A stretch of 64,000 bases of DNA from Mobiluncus porci (GCF_009695935.1 NZ_VUMY01000013.1:19318-83317); one strand, 5' to 3'; counted from the first letter of the stretch, positions 35,834-45,132 are shown. Notes: generated by a model from the sequence alone, not told the origin. Program-made: numbers and translations.

Positions 35834-37102
35834 GTGTGGAGAATTCGGAACGCTGCGTTGATCGCGGCATTCTGCTTGATTTTGGTCGGTTGCGCGTCTC
35901 TTTCCTCCGAGGGGGAGAAGGATGCGACAGGTGCCGCGAAGCCAAAAATTACAGAAAACAGTTCTAAAGCTGAACCTGTGAATCTTATGGACACTGGGCT
36001 AGATTTTTTTGCTGAACGCAGTAACTATGTTCCCGATCCGCAACGCATCATGGATTTATATGACCTAATGGATGAGGGGGGAAAATTTCCTTGCGTTCGT
36101 GACGCTCAAGCAACTATTCCCATGACATTTGACGAACCCAATGGGGAGCTGTCGTGGTGTCAAGTTTTGAATGATGAATTCAAAATCCTTGAAAAGATTC
36201 CATACCCAGAAAACGTTCCAAAAAAAGGGTTTCAGTTGGGTCCCGTGGTAAGAGACGGCGACAAACTGTTGTTTATCATGACCGGAGCGCAAGATGCATC
36301 CACCGAGAGTAATTGGTATTTGGTCTACTATGATGGCGCTACCAGTCGGGTCATCTCTCAGAGTAACGCCTACGGTAACTTTGCAATCAAGAATGCTTCC
36401 GAACCTTGGTATCTCGGTTTGTGTGGAGGAAAGGCTTACTGGGCGACATATGATATGGCAGGGTCAGAAAAGAAAGAAAATGCAAATATTGGAATTCTCT
36501 TCTCCCAAGATACTGCACGATCTGCGGTTCCCAAGCTCTTGTATGAAGATATTACCTCGTTTAACGTGAGTGAGAGTTGTGATATTGTTTTATACTCTCA
36601 AAGTGAATCACAGAACGGCGAAGAAGAATCGGCGAAGTATAAACTTATACGAAATGGAGAAACTTCTCGAAGCATAAATATAAAGGGAGACGGGTCTAAG
36701 CCCTATCTGTTTAAAAATATGCTTGCTTATACGCAAACCTCTTCTGATGGTTCATTCGATTTGGTTATAATCAATTTGAAGTCAAATCATGCAGATAGGC
36801 TTACGGGTATTACTGGATATAACTATTACCTGTATGGGCTTTCTGATGAAATGGTTTATCTTGAAGCGACGCAAAATGAAAAACCTATCGTTTCCTATAT
36901 TTATGACATTAAACAACGCAGGTTTTATTCCGTTCCGCAATCTTATGTGGGATTGTCTAAAGTTCCTAGCTCGAATTGCAACGGAAAAGCACGTTGTTTC
37001 CTTCTCTCTCGCAGCACATCAACGGATATACCTGGAGAAATGAAAAAGCAGCACAAGGTGTTTCTTTCCACGCAGAGCTACGTCTATTGGTCACCTCTGT
37101 AG
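35834..37102 (+). CDS. Predicted lipoprotein, possible beta-propeller, unknown function
   Basis: 422 residues; type II signal peptide with lipobox LVGC (Cys about residue 19). The mature part has repeated beta-strand-like blocks with aromatic/Asp turns (LVYYDGATSRVIS, FDLVIINLKSNHADRL, IVSYIYDIKQRRFYS), compatible with a propeller, but no family is recognised. It is clearly more AT-rich than neighbouring housekeeping genes, especially 36480-36830, suggesting transfer. GTG start behind GGAGGGG, 23 nt after the peptidase gene, so probably the same transcript. Confidence 0.7.
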   Translation: MWRIRNAALIAAFCLILVGCASLSSEGEKDATGAAKPKITENSSKAEPVNLMDTGLDFFAERSNYVPDPQRIMDLYDLMDEGGKFPCVRDAQATIPMTFDEPNGELSWCQVLNDEFKILEKIPYPENVPKKGFQLGPVVRDGDKLLFIMTGAQDASTESNWYLVYYDGATSRVISQSNAYGNFAIKNASEPWYLGLCGGKAYWATYDMAGSEKKENANIGILFSQDTARSAVPKLLYEDITSFNVSESCDIVLYSQSESQNGEEESAKYKLIRNGETSRSINIKGDGSKPYLFKNMLAYTQTSSDGSFDLVIINLKSNHADRLTGITGYNYYLYGLSDEMVYLEATQNEKPIVSYIYDIKQRRFYSVPQSYVGLSKVPSSNCNGKARCFLLSRSTSTDIPGEMKKQHKVFLSTQSYVYWSPL

Positions 37103-37119
37103 ACTAATCAGACCTAGCA

Positions 37120-37716
37120 CTATTGCCGAGGAATGAAATAAAGCACCTTCCAGGCTCCGTCGCCGGAGGGCGTGCGCCAATGCACGTCGGAGCGGGTTTT
37201 GTCGAGTTTCCATTTGTTCGGGTCGATAACTGGAGCTTTGGTGAGCTCGGCATCGGGCGGAACCGCGGCGGCAAAATCCAGTTCGGTTACGACCAATAAA
37301 TCCGCAAGATCCGCGTCCAAGACATCCTGATAAACGCGACCACCGCCGGTGACCCAGACCTCCTCGGTGCCGCGACACATTGCCAGAGCCTCATCCAGAC
37401 TCCGCGCGATTTCCGCGCCGTGGGCCTCAAAGTTGGGGGAGCGGGTGAGCACAATATTGCGCCGTCCCGGCAAGGCGCCGCCGAGAGCCTCAAAAGAGGC
37501 ACGGCCAGAAATCACCGGCCAGCCCATCGTGGTTTCCTTGAAATGCTTGAAATCCGCCGGCACATGCCACAGCATCCCGCCGTTGGCGCCGAGGAGACCG
37601 CTGCGATCTTGAGCCCAAACCAACCCAAGCTGACCGATATCGTGGCCGGCGCGTGAGGCGCGGGGGGCCGCGGGGGCGGTTTTAACCACCCCGAGATTGG
37701 CGGCGTGATTTAGCAT
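37120..37716 (-). CDS. folA: Dihydrofolate reductase
   Basis: Reduces dihydrofolate to tetrahydrofolate. 198 residues with LVWAQDRSGLLGANGGMLWHVPADFKHFK (active-site loop and acidic Asp), WPVISGRASFEALG and VWVTGGGRVYQ. An N-terminal extension of about 30 residues precedes the catalytic strand; the ATG at 37716 has an AGGAGG ribosome site, so the extension seems real. Downstream of thyA in the same direction, the common thyA-folA pairing, but separated by a family 2 hairpin repeat. Confidence 0.93.
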   Translation of the reverse strand: MLNHAANLGVVKTAPAAPRASRAGHDIGQLGLVWAQDRSGLLGANGGMLWHVPADFKHFKETTMGWPVISGRASFEALGGALPGRRNIVLTRSPNFEAHGAEIARSLDEALAMCRGTEEVWVTGGGRVYQDVLDADLADLLVVTELDFAAAVPPDAELTKAPVIDPNKWKLDKTRSDVHWRTPSGDGAWKVLYFIPRQ

Positions 37717-37763
37717 TTTGACTCCTCCTAATTTTCGCTATTGCGTTGGTGACTACGCCAGCG

Positions 37764-37818
37764 GGGTCAGAACCTTCTGGCTACATTCACTTCGTTCACT
37801 ACGTCACAGAGGTCTGAG
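37764..37818. repeat. Hairpin repeat family 2, copy a (minus orientation)
   Basis: GGTCAGAACCTTCTGGC ... GAGGTCTGA arms around CATTCACTTCGTTCA, the reverse complement of the centre TGAACGAAGTGAATG found in copies b and c. Lies between thyA and folA. Confidence 0.75.
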
Positions 37819-37848
37819 CCATCGGCTGTGTCTGATCCGGCGGCTGCG

Positions 37849-38649
37849 CTACACCGCCACGGGTGCGGAAATCTTAGGGTGATGCTCATAATCCTCGAGG
37901 CGAATCATGTCGAAAGTGTAGCCTTCAATCGAATCCGCCTGGTCAAGAGCCAGTGTCGGGAAAGGATAGGGGTCGCGCGTGAGCTGCTCATTCACCTGAT
38001 CCACATGGTTGCTATAGATGTGGCAATCCCCTCCGGTCCAGACGAGTTCACCGGGTTCCAGGCCGGTCTGTTGAGCGAGCATATGGGTCAACAGAGCGTA
38101 GGAGGCAATATTGAAAGGCACACCCAGGAACATATCGCAAGACCGCTGGTAGATCTGTAAAGACAACTTGCCGTCTCCCACCCAACACTGGAAGAACATG
38201 TGGCAAGGGGCTAAAGCCATTTGAGGCAAATCCGAAACATTCCAGGCCGAGACCACCAAGCGGCGCGAAGACGGGTCTTGCTTGATGTTTTCAATCAGGT
38301 TCGCAATCTGATCCACCGCGCCGTCCTTGGTCGGCCAAGCCCGCCATTGATGACCGTAAACCGGACCCAAGTCGCCGCTCTCGTCGGCCCACTCATCCCA
38401 GATATGGACCTTATTGTCTTGGAGCCAGCGAACATTCGTCCCGCCTTGCAAGAACCACAGCAGTTCACCGACAACCCCGTGCCAGTAAAGGCTCTTGGTC
38501 GTTATCGCCGGGAAGCCTGCGGACAGGTCATAGCGCAGTTGGCGGGCAAACAAGGATCGCGTGCCGGTTCCGGTGCGGTCTTCCTTCGGGACTCCCTTGT
38601 CAAGAATCTCGCGCAACAGGTCTTCGTATTGGTGGTCGACTGCGTTCAT
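37849..38649 (-). CDS. thyA: Thymidylate synthase
   Basis: Methylates dUMP using methylene-tetrahydrofolate. 266 residues, with [18 protein letters not shown] near the N terminus, [12 protein letters not shown], the catalytic Cys in LAPCHMFFQ (about residue 148) and [20 protein letters not shown]. Full length. The dihydrofolate it makes is recycled by the folA product downstream. A ribosome site GAGAGGAAAAC precedes ATG 38649. Confidence 0.97.
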   Translation of the reverse strand: MNAVDHQYEDLLREILDKGVPKEDRTGTGTRSLFARQLRYDLSAGFPAITTKSLYWHGVVGELLWFLQGGTNVRWLQDNKVHIWDEWADESGDLGPVYGHQWRAWPTKDGAVDQIANLIENIKQDPSSRRLVVSAWNVSDLPQMALAPCHMFFQCWVGDGKLSLQIYQRSCDMFLGVPFNIASYALLTHMLAQQTGLEPGELVWTGGDCHIYSNHVDQVNEQLTRDPYPFPTLALDQADSIEGYTFDMIRLEDYEHHPKISAPVAV

Positions 38650-38674
38650 GTTTTCCTCTCGTCTAGATTCGGTG

Positions 38675-38736
38675 AAACGATGGGGGCGTGCTTTCGTGTC
38701 CCAAAAGTGGGACGATGAAGCACGCCCCCATCGTTT
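38675..38736 (-). terminator. Strong hairpin terminator after the DUF2505 gene
   Basis: Perfect 19-bp arms (38675-38693 and 38718-38736) with a smaller inner stem GTCCCA/TGGGAC. The right arm begins at the DUF2505 stop codon. A/T tracts border both sides, so it could work in both directions. It separates that gene from the thyA promoter. Confidence 0.8.
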
Positions 38737-39230
38737 TAGGAGGTTAGAAACTCTTTGATGACGGTGGTTTCGTGGGCCAGGGCTTGGTCGAGGCGTTTCA
38801 CCACGGCTCGCTCCAGGCCGGTTCCAATCAGGGGAACGGTACAGGTGACGTCCCCGTGGAGGCGGAAAACCGTGGTGGGAGGCTCACCCTGTCCGGGAGT
38901 CGCTTTCAAAGTGGCGCTGGCCTTTGCTGGCACCCCAGTCAACGCCGCACTGATAGAACCCTTGGTGGCATTTCCGTTTTCATCCAAATCCCAAATTTCT
39001 ACAACTCGAACCTGGATTCCGGAATTTAACATGTTGGAAATCGCAGACACGGTGGCTTCAGGAATGTCGAGCGATGAGGTAACACGTATCTGTTTGCCCG
39101 AAACGTTGACATCCACCGACGCGCGCGGATCTAAATCTTTCCAGCGGCTACGGTAATACCCGGTGCTTTTCAACATTTCAGTCACCGACTTGGAGTCGCC
39201 GGGACATTCCAAAGTTTTGGAAAACAACAC
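38736..39230 (-). CDS. DUF2505 domain protein
   Basis: 164 residues of an actinobacterial START/SRPBCC-like family of unknown function. Typical features are [17 protein letters not shown], the alternating strands, and the closing [18 protein letters not shown] helix. No signal peptide or membrane helix. The GTG start at 39230 has AGGAG 7 nt upstream. Lies back-to-back with pdtaS. Confidence 0.8.
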   Translation of the reverse strand: MLFSKTLECPGDSKSVTEMLKSTGYYRSRWKDLDPRASVDVNVSGKQIRVTSSLDIPEATVSAISNMLNSGIQVRVVEIWDLDENGNATKGSISAALTGVPAKASATLKATPGQGEPPTTVFRLHGDVTCTVPLIGTGLERAVVKRLDQALAHETTVIKEFLTS

Positions 39231-39370
39231 GTTTCGCTCCTGATTCCTCGGTTTAGGCAGATTTGCGTGAGAGCCGGAATCTCAATAATAACGAGTTTCA
39301 CAGCCATCAAACATTGTAAAGCCTTTTTACCCAAAATTCAGGGGAGGCGCGAGGGCTGAGCCCGTTGGAA

Positions 39371-39400
39371 TTGCCCCAACTCGAGAGAAACGCATAGTCT
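39371..39400 (+). promoter_or_regulatory. Promoter of pdtaS, leaderless type
   Basis: TTGCCC (39371-39376), an 18-nt spacer and TAGTCT (39395-39400); GTG starts 6 nt later, with no Shine-Dalgarno. Confidence 0.6.
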
Positions 39401-39406
39401 AAGGTT

Positions 39407-40867
39407 GTGTCAACATTCACTCGTGAGTTAGGCGAAGCCCCTTTCAGTCCTCTACCCGAAACGGCTGTTGAGCACCTGTATCGTTTGGTGGCGGACTGGC
39501 AGATTCTCTCCGACCTTTCTCAGGCCGACCTGCTGCTGTGGCTCGAAAACCGCTACGACGGTTTTTCTTGTGCGGCACATTGTCGTCCCGCCACGGGCCC
39601 CACCGTCCACCTTGATGATGTTATCGGACTGTCACTTCCCTCCACGCGCCAGGCGTTGATGGAAGAAGTCCTCATCAGTGGGGAAATCATTGAGAATCCG
39701 GTGCGTCGCTGGACCGGCATGAATACGGTTTCGGAGTCGCTGATTCCGGTTCCCTACCAAGGGAAAATCATCGGCGTGGTGGCAGTGGAAACCAATCTCG
39801 CCTTCCAAGTCGGAGAAATCGGGGGCGAGGGTTGGTTCAAGCCGGTAGCGGGGCAACTGCGGGGAATGATGGCGCGCGGAGAATTTCCCTACGAGACGAC
39901 CCCGACAGTTTCTAACCACGGCAATCCCCGCGTGATGGACGGCGCTCTCCTGCTCGACAGTGAAGGAAAGGTGCAACACGCTTCTCCCAATGCTCTATCC
40001 GCTTTCAAACGCCTGGGGTTCAGTGGTTCCCTGGTGGGACAGGTCTTGGCTGAGGTGGTGACGCCCCTGGTCGCTACTGGAAGTGTGGTGGATGAGACTT
40101 TGGCTGTGGTCTTGATGGGGCGCGCCTCTTGGGTAACAGAGATTGAGGTCAGCGGGGTTTCCATGACTGTGCGGGCGTTGCCTTTGCTCGAAGAAGGTGT
40201 GCGCACCGGAGCGCTCTTGTTGACCCGTGACGTGACCGAGCAGCGCAACCGAGAGAAACAACTGCTCTCCAAGGACGCTACGATTCGAGAAATTCATCAT
40301 CGGGTGAAAAACAACCTCCAAACCGTGAGCGCTCTGCTGCGATTGCAGGCCAGACGCAACGATAACAGCACCGTGAAAGAGGCCTTGGCGGAGGCGGAGC
40401 GAAGGATTTCGATTATTGCCACCGTTCACGAGGCCCTGTCGCAAACTGTTGATGAAACAGTCGCTTTTGATGAGACTTTTGGGAAACTTCTGGCGCTCGT
40501 GGCGACCGCGGCCAGTGAAGATCACTTTGTGGAAACCAAGTTCACCGGTAGTTTTGGGAAACTGGGAGCAGATGCGGCTTCAGCGCTCGGGGTGGTGCTC
40601 TCCGAGCTGGTCACCAACGCGATCGAGCACGGGCTCGCAGGGCGAGGTGGGACGGTTATCGTCAATGCAGAGCGCAACCCAGAGGAGCTTGTTGTCACGG
40701 TGACTGATGACGGGGTGGGAGCCGATCCGGAGCAAATCGGGAGCGGTCTCGGGACACAGATTGTGAAGACTCTAGTGAGCACGGAGCTGGGGGGGACGGT
40801 CCAATGGGAGCGGCGCAATCCTCCCGATTCCGGGACCCGCGTGCGGCTCACGGCGACCCGACTGTAG
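39407..40867 (+). CDS. pdtaS: PdtaS-like cytosolic histidine kinase
   Basis: 486 residues: GAF-type N-terminal domain (to about 150), PAS-like domain (about 170-285) and a HisKA_2/HWE kinase core with phospho-His in IREIHHRVKNNLQTVSALL (about 300), then HATPase (ELVTNAIEHGLAG, DDGVGADP, GLGTQIVKTLV). In mycobacteria PdtaS signals to PdtaR, an ANTAR RNA-binding antiterminator, and its gene neighbours whiB1, as here. No pdtaR is in the window. No membrane segment. Confidence 0.9.
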   Translation: MSTFTRELGEAPFSPLPETAVEHLYRLVADWQILSDLSQADLLLWLENRYDGFSCAAHCRPATGPTVHLDDVIGLSLPSTRQALMEEVLISGEIIENPVRRWTGMNTVSESLIPVPYQGKIIGVVAVETNLAFQVGEIGGEGWFKPVAGQLRGMMARGEFPYETTPTVSNHGNPRVMDGALLLDSEGKVQHASPNALSAFKRLGFSGSLVGQVLAEVVTPLVATGSVVDETLAVVLMGRASWVTEIEVSGVSMTVRALPLLEEGVRTGALLLTRDVTEQRNREKQLLSKDATIREIHHRVKNNLQTVSALLRLQARRNDNSTVKEALAEAERRISIIATVHEALSQTVDETVAFDETFGKLLALVATAASEDHFVETKFTGSFGKLGADAASALGVVLSELVTNAIEHGLAGRGGTVIVNAERNPEELVVTVTDDGVGADPEQIGSGLGTQIVKTLVSTELGGTVQWERRNPPDSGTRVRLTATRL

Positions 40868-40895
40868 TTTTTCAATAGGTTGGAGCGTAGCCACC

Positions 40896-40952
40896 GGGTC
40901 GAACCTCTTTGGCGAAATGAACGAAGTGAATGTAACCCAAAGGGCTCGACCC
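40896..40952. repeat. Hairpin repeat family 2, copy b
   Basis: GGGTCGAACCTCTTTGG and CCCAAAGGGCTCGACCC arms around TGAACGAAGTGAATG. The arm sequence differs from copies a and c on both sides together, so pairing is kept. Lies between the convergent ends of pdtaS and whiB1. Confidence 0.75.
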
Positions 40953-41053
40953 AGGTGTGGCATGGTGAGTAAAAAACAGCCATGTTGAGAAGCAAAATGT
41001 TGGTGGGGCTGCGATTGCAACCCCACCAACATCGGTTTGAGGGAGGAAAAAGC

Positions 41054-41308
41054 TTAGAGGCTCGAGGCGCGGCGTTGACGCGCATTGCGACGCTTCAACG
41101 AGCGACGCTCATCCTCAGAGGTGCCACCCCAAACTCCGGAATCTTGATTATTATCTAAAGCCCACTTGAGGCAGATCTCAGTAACCGCGCACGTTGCGCA
41201 GACCGCCTTCGCCTCTTCAATTTGGGCTAGAGCAGGTCCAGTGTTGCCAACCGGAAAGAACAGTTCCGGGTCAACCGTCAGGCAAGCTGCTTGATCGCGC
41301 CAGTCCAT
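41054..41308 (-). CDS. whiB1: WhiB1-type iron-sulfur transcription factor
   Basis: 84 residues. Four cluster-binding cysteines (about 9, 37, 40, 46; CATC spacing), the GVWGGTSEDERRSLKRRNARQRR turn and basic DNA-binding tail. It is very close to WhiB1 throughout (MDWRDQAACL, PELFFPVGNTGPALAQI). In mycobacteria WhiB1 is an essential NO-sensitive [4Fe-4S] regulator that binds SigA region 4. Ribosome site AAGGAG. Confidence 0.95.
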   Translation of the reverse strand: MDWRDQAACLTVDPELFFPVGNTGPALAQIEEAKAVCATCAVTEICLKWALDNNQDSGVWGGTSEDERRSLKRRNARQRRASSL

Positions 41309-41327
41309 ACATACTCCTTGCGTTATT

Positions 41328-41400
41328 GCGAAAGTTTTTGTTAGAGATTTGTAAAACTTTCGCGTCTGTAAATTTTCGACTTAACTAGAGTGACACTCTA
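41328..41400 (-). promoter_or_regulatory. whiB1 upstream region: leader hairpin and palindrome
   Basis: GCGAAAGTTTT / AAAACTTTCGC (41328-41338, 41353-41363) forms a perfect 11-bp stem in the expected 5' leader. Farther upstream TAGAGTGACACTCTA (41386-41400) is a perfect palindrome and a candidate operator. Mycobacterial whiB1 is CRP-controlled, but this palindrome is not a clear CRP site. Confidence 0.5.
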
Positions 41401-41443
41401 AAGCCACATTTTCAAGACATGTAAACGGCCAAATCGTTGAATT

Positions 41444-44400
41444 CTATGTGAGATGCCTCACATTTGACTTGGGAAAGAGGAGAGGGGAAAGTCCTTTTTC
41501 GTCACTAAAAATAGCCGGAAAATTGGTTGTGACCTGGAGTTTTCGAAGTGTCTCCGGATCGGTTTGGAAGGATGAGGCCAAGCGGTGACGCACCTCCGCC
41601 GATTTGCTTAAAGCGAGAATGTTCGTTCTCGAAATGGCAAAGCGAGGGGGGAGCTTTGTTAAATTCTTCGAAAAAGTCCCAGGTGAAACCAGTTCTAGAA
41701 TTGTCACGTCAAAGTTCAGCATCTTCTCAAATGACTCCCAGAAATTTCTCAGATTAGACTGGTTGTGTTCGGAATTGGATACTACCAGGAGAGTTTTCCC
41801 CTTATTCTGTTCAACTTCGTAACTTTCGACATCTTGGATGACATAACCAAGGCGGCGATATTCGCGCTTCAATTGAGACACCAACCCCCGTAAAATCGCA
41901 GCATCCTCAACCTGCCAATATCTTTGGGGCGAGAAGGTGGCCCAGTCATTGCGCTCGCTAGCCCATCCGAGAGTCACGGCATTTTCGAATTGCGGGATAT
42001 CGGCGGGGCCAAGATCCCGCGGCAGTTCCGCCAGCAGCTGTGACAACCCGCGGCGCTCTAATGGGGAGGACGACGTGACAGCCCTTGCTGAACTCGGCAG
42101 ACCCACCTGCGCCTCCACACAAGTCCCGTCAAACTGCCACACCCCACGCCCCGGGGCAACAGTCGAAGGCAACACCTCAGCCAAACGCACCCGCGTCCCC
42201 ACTGCCTCGATCCCGCCGGTATGAAGATCCACCGTGTCGCGAGGCATCAAAACGAAACGCTCGGAGGCGAGCGTACCCCACGAGGATCTGCCGACTGAAA
42301 GCGGAGCGCTAAAAGCCACACGGTAGCCGCCCGCTCCCGCACCGCTAAGAAATCCTTCCAAACGTTTATTGCCCTGACCGGGACTGATACGTTCGAAAGC
42401 GTCCGCAACTAAGTCAGCGCGATCCAGCAAAACCGCTACACCCTCCAGGTTCCCTTCGGTTGCCAACACCGCGAGACGATCTAGTTGCCACAGGTCCTCG
42501 GGAGAAAACACCACCCTCTCTCTGGGATCCGCGGCGACGAGGTTAGCAAAATGCTGCGGGGTGGGGGAGACGATGACTAACTGATGGGCTTGAATCGCTT
42601 CACCAACTGCCAAAGTCAGCAAGCTAGTGGTTCGTCCCGTCCCTGGATTGCCGAAGATGCCGAAGAGGCCCTGAGGCTCGCGCCACTGCTGAGAGCCGAG
42701 TTGTGGCCAGTCGGTAAGGGCAAAAGCGCCGGGTGGAGCGGTGCGGGAATCCGGCAATTCGGGTAGCCAAATTTCGGGGAGTTTCGAGGTGGTGGCAGTC
42801 GGGAAAATCTCCTGGAATCCTCCCCAAGCCTCTTTGATGATCCCAACCGTTTCGGTGGCCCAGGAGCCTGACCCGCACCATGCCGCTTGCGCCAGACCCT
42901 CGTTCAACCCCTCCCAATAGAGACGACCCGGAATCGCGGGCAGCTTTGCCGCGCGAGAGTCTCCCAAAACATCGCTGGAATCGGCGCCGGTTCTCACGCG
43001 AAGCGCGATACGAAGATTCGCGTTGGCAAGGATCTGGCCGTTCACGATTCCGCCCGGCTTCTGGGTGGCGAGAATGAGGTGGAGCCCGAGAGACCGACCG
43101 TGGGTGGCTAGGCGAATCAGGTTTTCCATGACTTCCGGATGATCCATGGCGAGCGCCCGAAACTCGTCAACGACAATCATGACGCGGGCAAGACGCTTGC
43201 CGGTGAGGTGGAAATAGTGGTCTGTATCTCGCGCACAGACTCTAGCGAGTTCGGTTTCGCGGGCTTTCAAGAAGGCTTGCAAGGATTGCAGGGCTCTCGC
43301 GGTGAGGCGCGGCTGGAGATCTGTCAGCACCCCGTGGACGTGCGGGAGGCGCTCGAGCTCCCCAAACGCTGCCCCACCTTTGTAATCAATCAGGATAAAA
43401 CGCAGGTCAGTCGGCGAATATTGCAAAGCGAGCCCCAGGAGCCAAGTCGTCAAGAGTTCGGACTTCCCAGCTCCGGTGGTCCCCGCGACCAGGGCGTGTG
43501 GCCCTTCGGAAACGAGGTCGAGTACCCACGGCGTTCCTTCTCCGGTGAGACCCAGGGTTGTGGTGAGGCCGACCGCGGGGGCGTTCCAGCGGCTGGTGAT
43601 GGCCTCCGGGGTGACTTCCCCGAGTAGGTCCGACCCAACCACGCGGGGGAGAGACTCTCCGGGGTCGGGTTCAGCAAGGGCCAGCTCGGAAGGGTTTGCT
43701 TCGAGGGCCATTTTGAGGCTCGCGAACCAAGCCTCTCCCAAACGTCCGCGTTTGGCTTTCAGGTACATGATTCTTTGCGCCCAGCTCGGAGGTCTTTCGG
43801 CGATGACGAGAGCGACTTGGTGATCCGAACATGCAGGAGCGTCTTGAGGCGCGAGGACGCGAATCTCGAGCTTGTATTTGTCGTTCTCGGTTTTCACCGC
43901 TTGCCAGGGCTCGGGATTCTTAGGGCTCAAATATCCCTGACCGTAAAGGAGCGCTTGGCCAACAACCCAGCGCGCGAAACCGGCGGCTCCCGGGCCAGTT
44001 AGGCAAAGATTCTCCCCCGCGGGAAGCTCTAAAATCCGGCGCTTCCAGCGGTTTCCGCTATAGACGCGCAGCGCTGTGGGGTTCTTCTCGGTTTTCCGAG
44101 GGGGAGTGGCCCCCGCGAGCCAGATTCTCTCGGCGGTGGGGACAGAGCGGGCGCGGTGAATCAACCACAGAAGACCAATCAAGGCGAGAACGCCGATGAT
44201 AAAGAGGATTCTCCAGCCGATGAAGGCGCCAAGACCGAGCATGAAAACCAGCGGCAGGAGCATGAACCACCTCCACCGTTTCGACCCGGGGCGCGGGGCT
44301 GGAGGGGGATTGAGACGTAAATCTGTGGGGCGATTCGCTATCCGGAGCCGCGTTTGTCCCAGCAACAAGCTACGTCCGGGCTTGAGGCGTATGCCCCGAG

Positions 44401-44719
44401 CGGTGGGCTCGTCTTTGACGGGGGACGGTTGTCGTTTTGTGCGTCCCCAGAGTCTGGTAGCGCGCAATTTGTGGCGCAAAAATGGGGTTTTCCACACTCT
44501 ATACACAGGGGCAGAATTTGGCAGCGGAACTGCTCGAAGCGTTTTCCCACGCCGGAGGAGTTTCAGATTTTCGCGAGACATAGTCGGGTCATCAAAGCCG
44601 TTCAATCGGCCAAAAATCCCTGGAATCACGGGCAAAACCTGGCCTCGGTTGGGGCCTGATTGCACAATCCACAATCGGCTCGATTCCAGTGCGGCCCGAG
44701 GTTGTAAGAAATTTTCCAT
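41444..44719 (-). CDS. FtsK/SpoIIIE ATPase of EssC/EccC type with FHA-like N terminus
   Basis: 1091 residues. The N-terminal 1-130 resembles FHA folds (SGPNRGQVLPVIPGIFGR; KPGRSLLLGQTRLRI), then two membrane helices (about 150-190) and a full FtsK-type ATPase with Walker A AGTTGAGKSE (about 411), Walker B MIVVDEF and ATQKPGG. A second, degenerate ATPase follows (GNPGTGRTT, about 688, Lys replaced by Arg; LLDRADLV). The last about 220 residues are AT-richer and unrecognised. Layout is that of type VII secretion EssC, yet no WXG100 substrate or other ESX gene is nearby. TACCCT stands 6 nt before ATG, suggesting leaderless translation. Confidence 0.85.
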   Translation of the reverse strand: MENFLQPRAALESSRLWIVQSGPNRGQVLPVIPGIFGRLNGFDDPTMSRENLKLLRRGKTLRAVPLPNSAPVYRVWKTPFLRHKLRATRLWGRTKRQPSPVKDEPTARGIRLKPGRSLLLGQTRLRIANRPTDLRLNPPPAPRPGSKRWRWFMLLPLVFMLGLGAFIGWRILFIIGVLALIGLLWLIHRARSVPTAERIWLAGATPPRKTEKNPTALRVYSGNRWKRRILELPAGENLCLTGPGAAGFARWVVGQALLYGQGYLSPKNPEPWQAVKTENDKYKLEIRVLAPQDAPACSDHQVALVIAERPPSWAQRIMYLKAKRGRLGEAWFASLKMALEANPSELALAEPDPGESLPRVVGSDLLGEVTPEAITSRWNAPAVGLTTTLGLTGEGTPWVLDLVSEGPHALVAGTTGAGKSELLTTWLLGLALQYSPTDLRFILIDYKGGAAFGELERLPHVHGVLTDLQPRLTARALQSLQAFLKARETELARVCARDTDHYFHLTGKRLARVMIVVDEFRALAMDHPEVMENLIRLATHGRSLGLHLILATQKPGGIVNGQILANANLRIALRVRTGADSSDVLGDSRAAKLPAIPGRLYWEGLNEGLAQAAWCGSGSWATETVGIIKEAWGGFQEIFPTATTSKLPEIWLPELPDSRTAPPGAFALTDWPQLGSQQWREPQGLFGIFGNPGTGRTTSLLTLAVGEAIQAHQLVIVSPTPQHFANLVAADPRERVVFSPEDLWQLDRLAVLATEGNLEGVAVLLDRADLVADAFERISPGQGNKRLEGFLSGAGAGGYRVAFSAPLSVGRSSWGTLASERFVLMPRDTVDLHTGGIEAVGTRVRLAEVLPSTVAPGRGVWQFDGTCVEAQVGLPSSARAVTSSSPLERRGLSQLLAELPRDLGPADIPQFENAVTLGWASERNDWATFSPQRYWQVEDAAILRGLVSQLKREYRRLGYVIQDVESYEVEQNKGKTLLVVSNSEHNQSNLRNFWESFEKMLNFDVTILELVSPGTFSKNLTKLPPRFAISRTNILALSKSAEVRHRLASSFQTDPETLRKLQVTTNFPAIFSDEKGLSPLLFPKSNVRHLT

Positions 44720-44725
44720 GAGGTC

Positions 44726-44731
44726 AGGGTA
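44726..44731 (-). promoter_or_regulatory. Leaderless -10 box (TACCCT)
   Basis: TACCCT on the minus strand, 6 nt before the EssC-like ATG; no ribosome site visible. Confidence 0.4.
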
Positions 44732-44770
44732 GAACGGTTTGTCAAATTTTCACAGAATAAATTCACAGCC

Positions 44771-44812
44771 TGTGGAAAACTTTGGATTTGCCCCTGTTGA
44801 GCCTGTGGAAAA
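44771..44812. promoter_or_regulatory. Two DnaA-box-like words
   Basis: CCTGTGGAAAAC occurs twice, the TGTGGAAAA cores at 44771-44779 and 44804-44812 being 33 bp apart (about three helical turns). TTTTCCACA fits the relaxed DnaA box TTWTNCACA. Function unproven. Confidence 0.35.
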
Positions 44813-44912
44813 CCTCTTTTTTAAGCTCGTTAATTTCGCCGTCCATTTGAGAATTCATACGGCGCAGTTCTGTTGGCCGGGCGCGTCCGATGCGTCGTCG
44901 CTCGACCGGCTC

Positions 44913-44990
44913 GCGCGGGACAGAAGGGGAAGTTCCCCCTCGCGATGTGCGATTTTATTGTCGCACATCGCTCACCCCTCAGTCCCGCGC
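44913..44990. other. Nested stem structure, possible structured RNA or DNA element
   Basis: An outer perfect 9-bp stem (GCGCGGGAC 44913-44921 with GTCCCGCGC 44982-44990) encloses a GGGGAA/TTCCCC mini-stem and a perfect 11-bp stem (44942-44952 with 44961-44971, loop TTTTATTG). The three-way shape is more than a simple terminator. It lies in the 529-nt gap between the EssC-like gene and ligA, where no protein gene is convincing. Confidence 0.5.
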
Positions 44991-45132
44991 TGAGTCCGGA
45001 TCTTCGCTCCTCCGCTTGTCGCGCCCTCGTAAGTACTATCGTTGCGTTCCGTGGTTGGCAACAGTGGGCGGGGCTTTCAGTAGTTTTAGCGAGACTCAAC
45101 GACGAGAGCAATTGGGGCGTAGCGAAGCCGGC

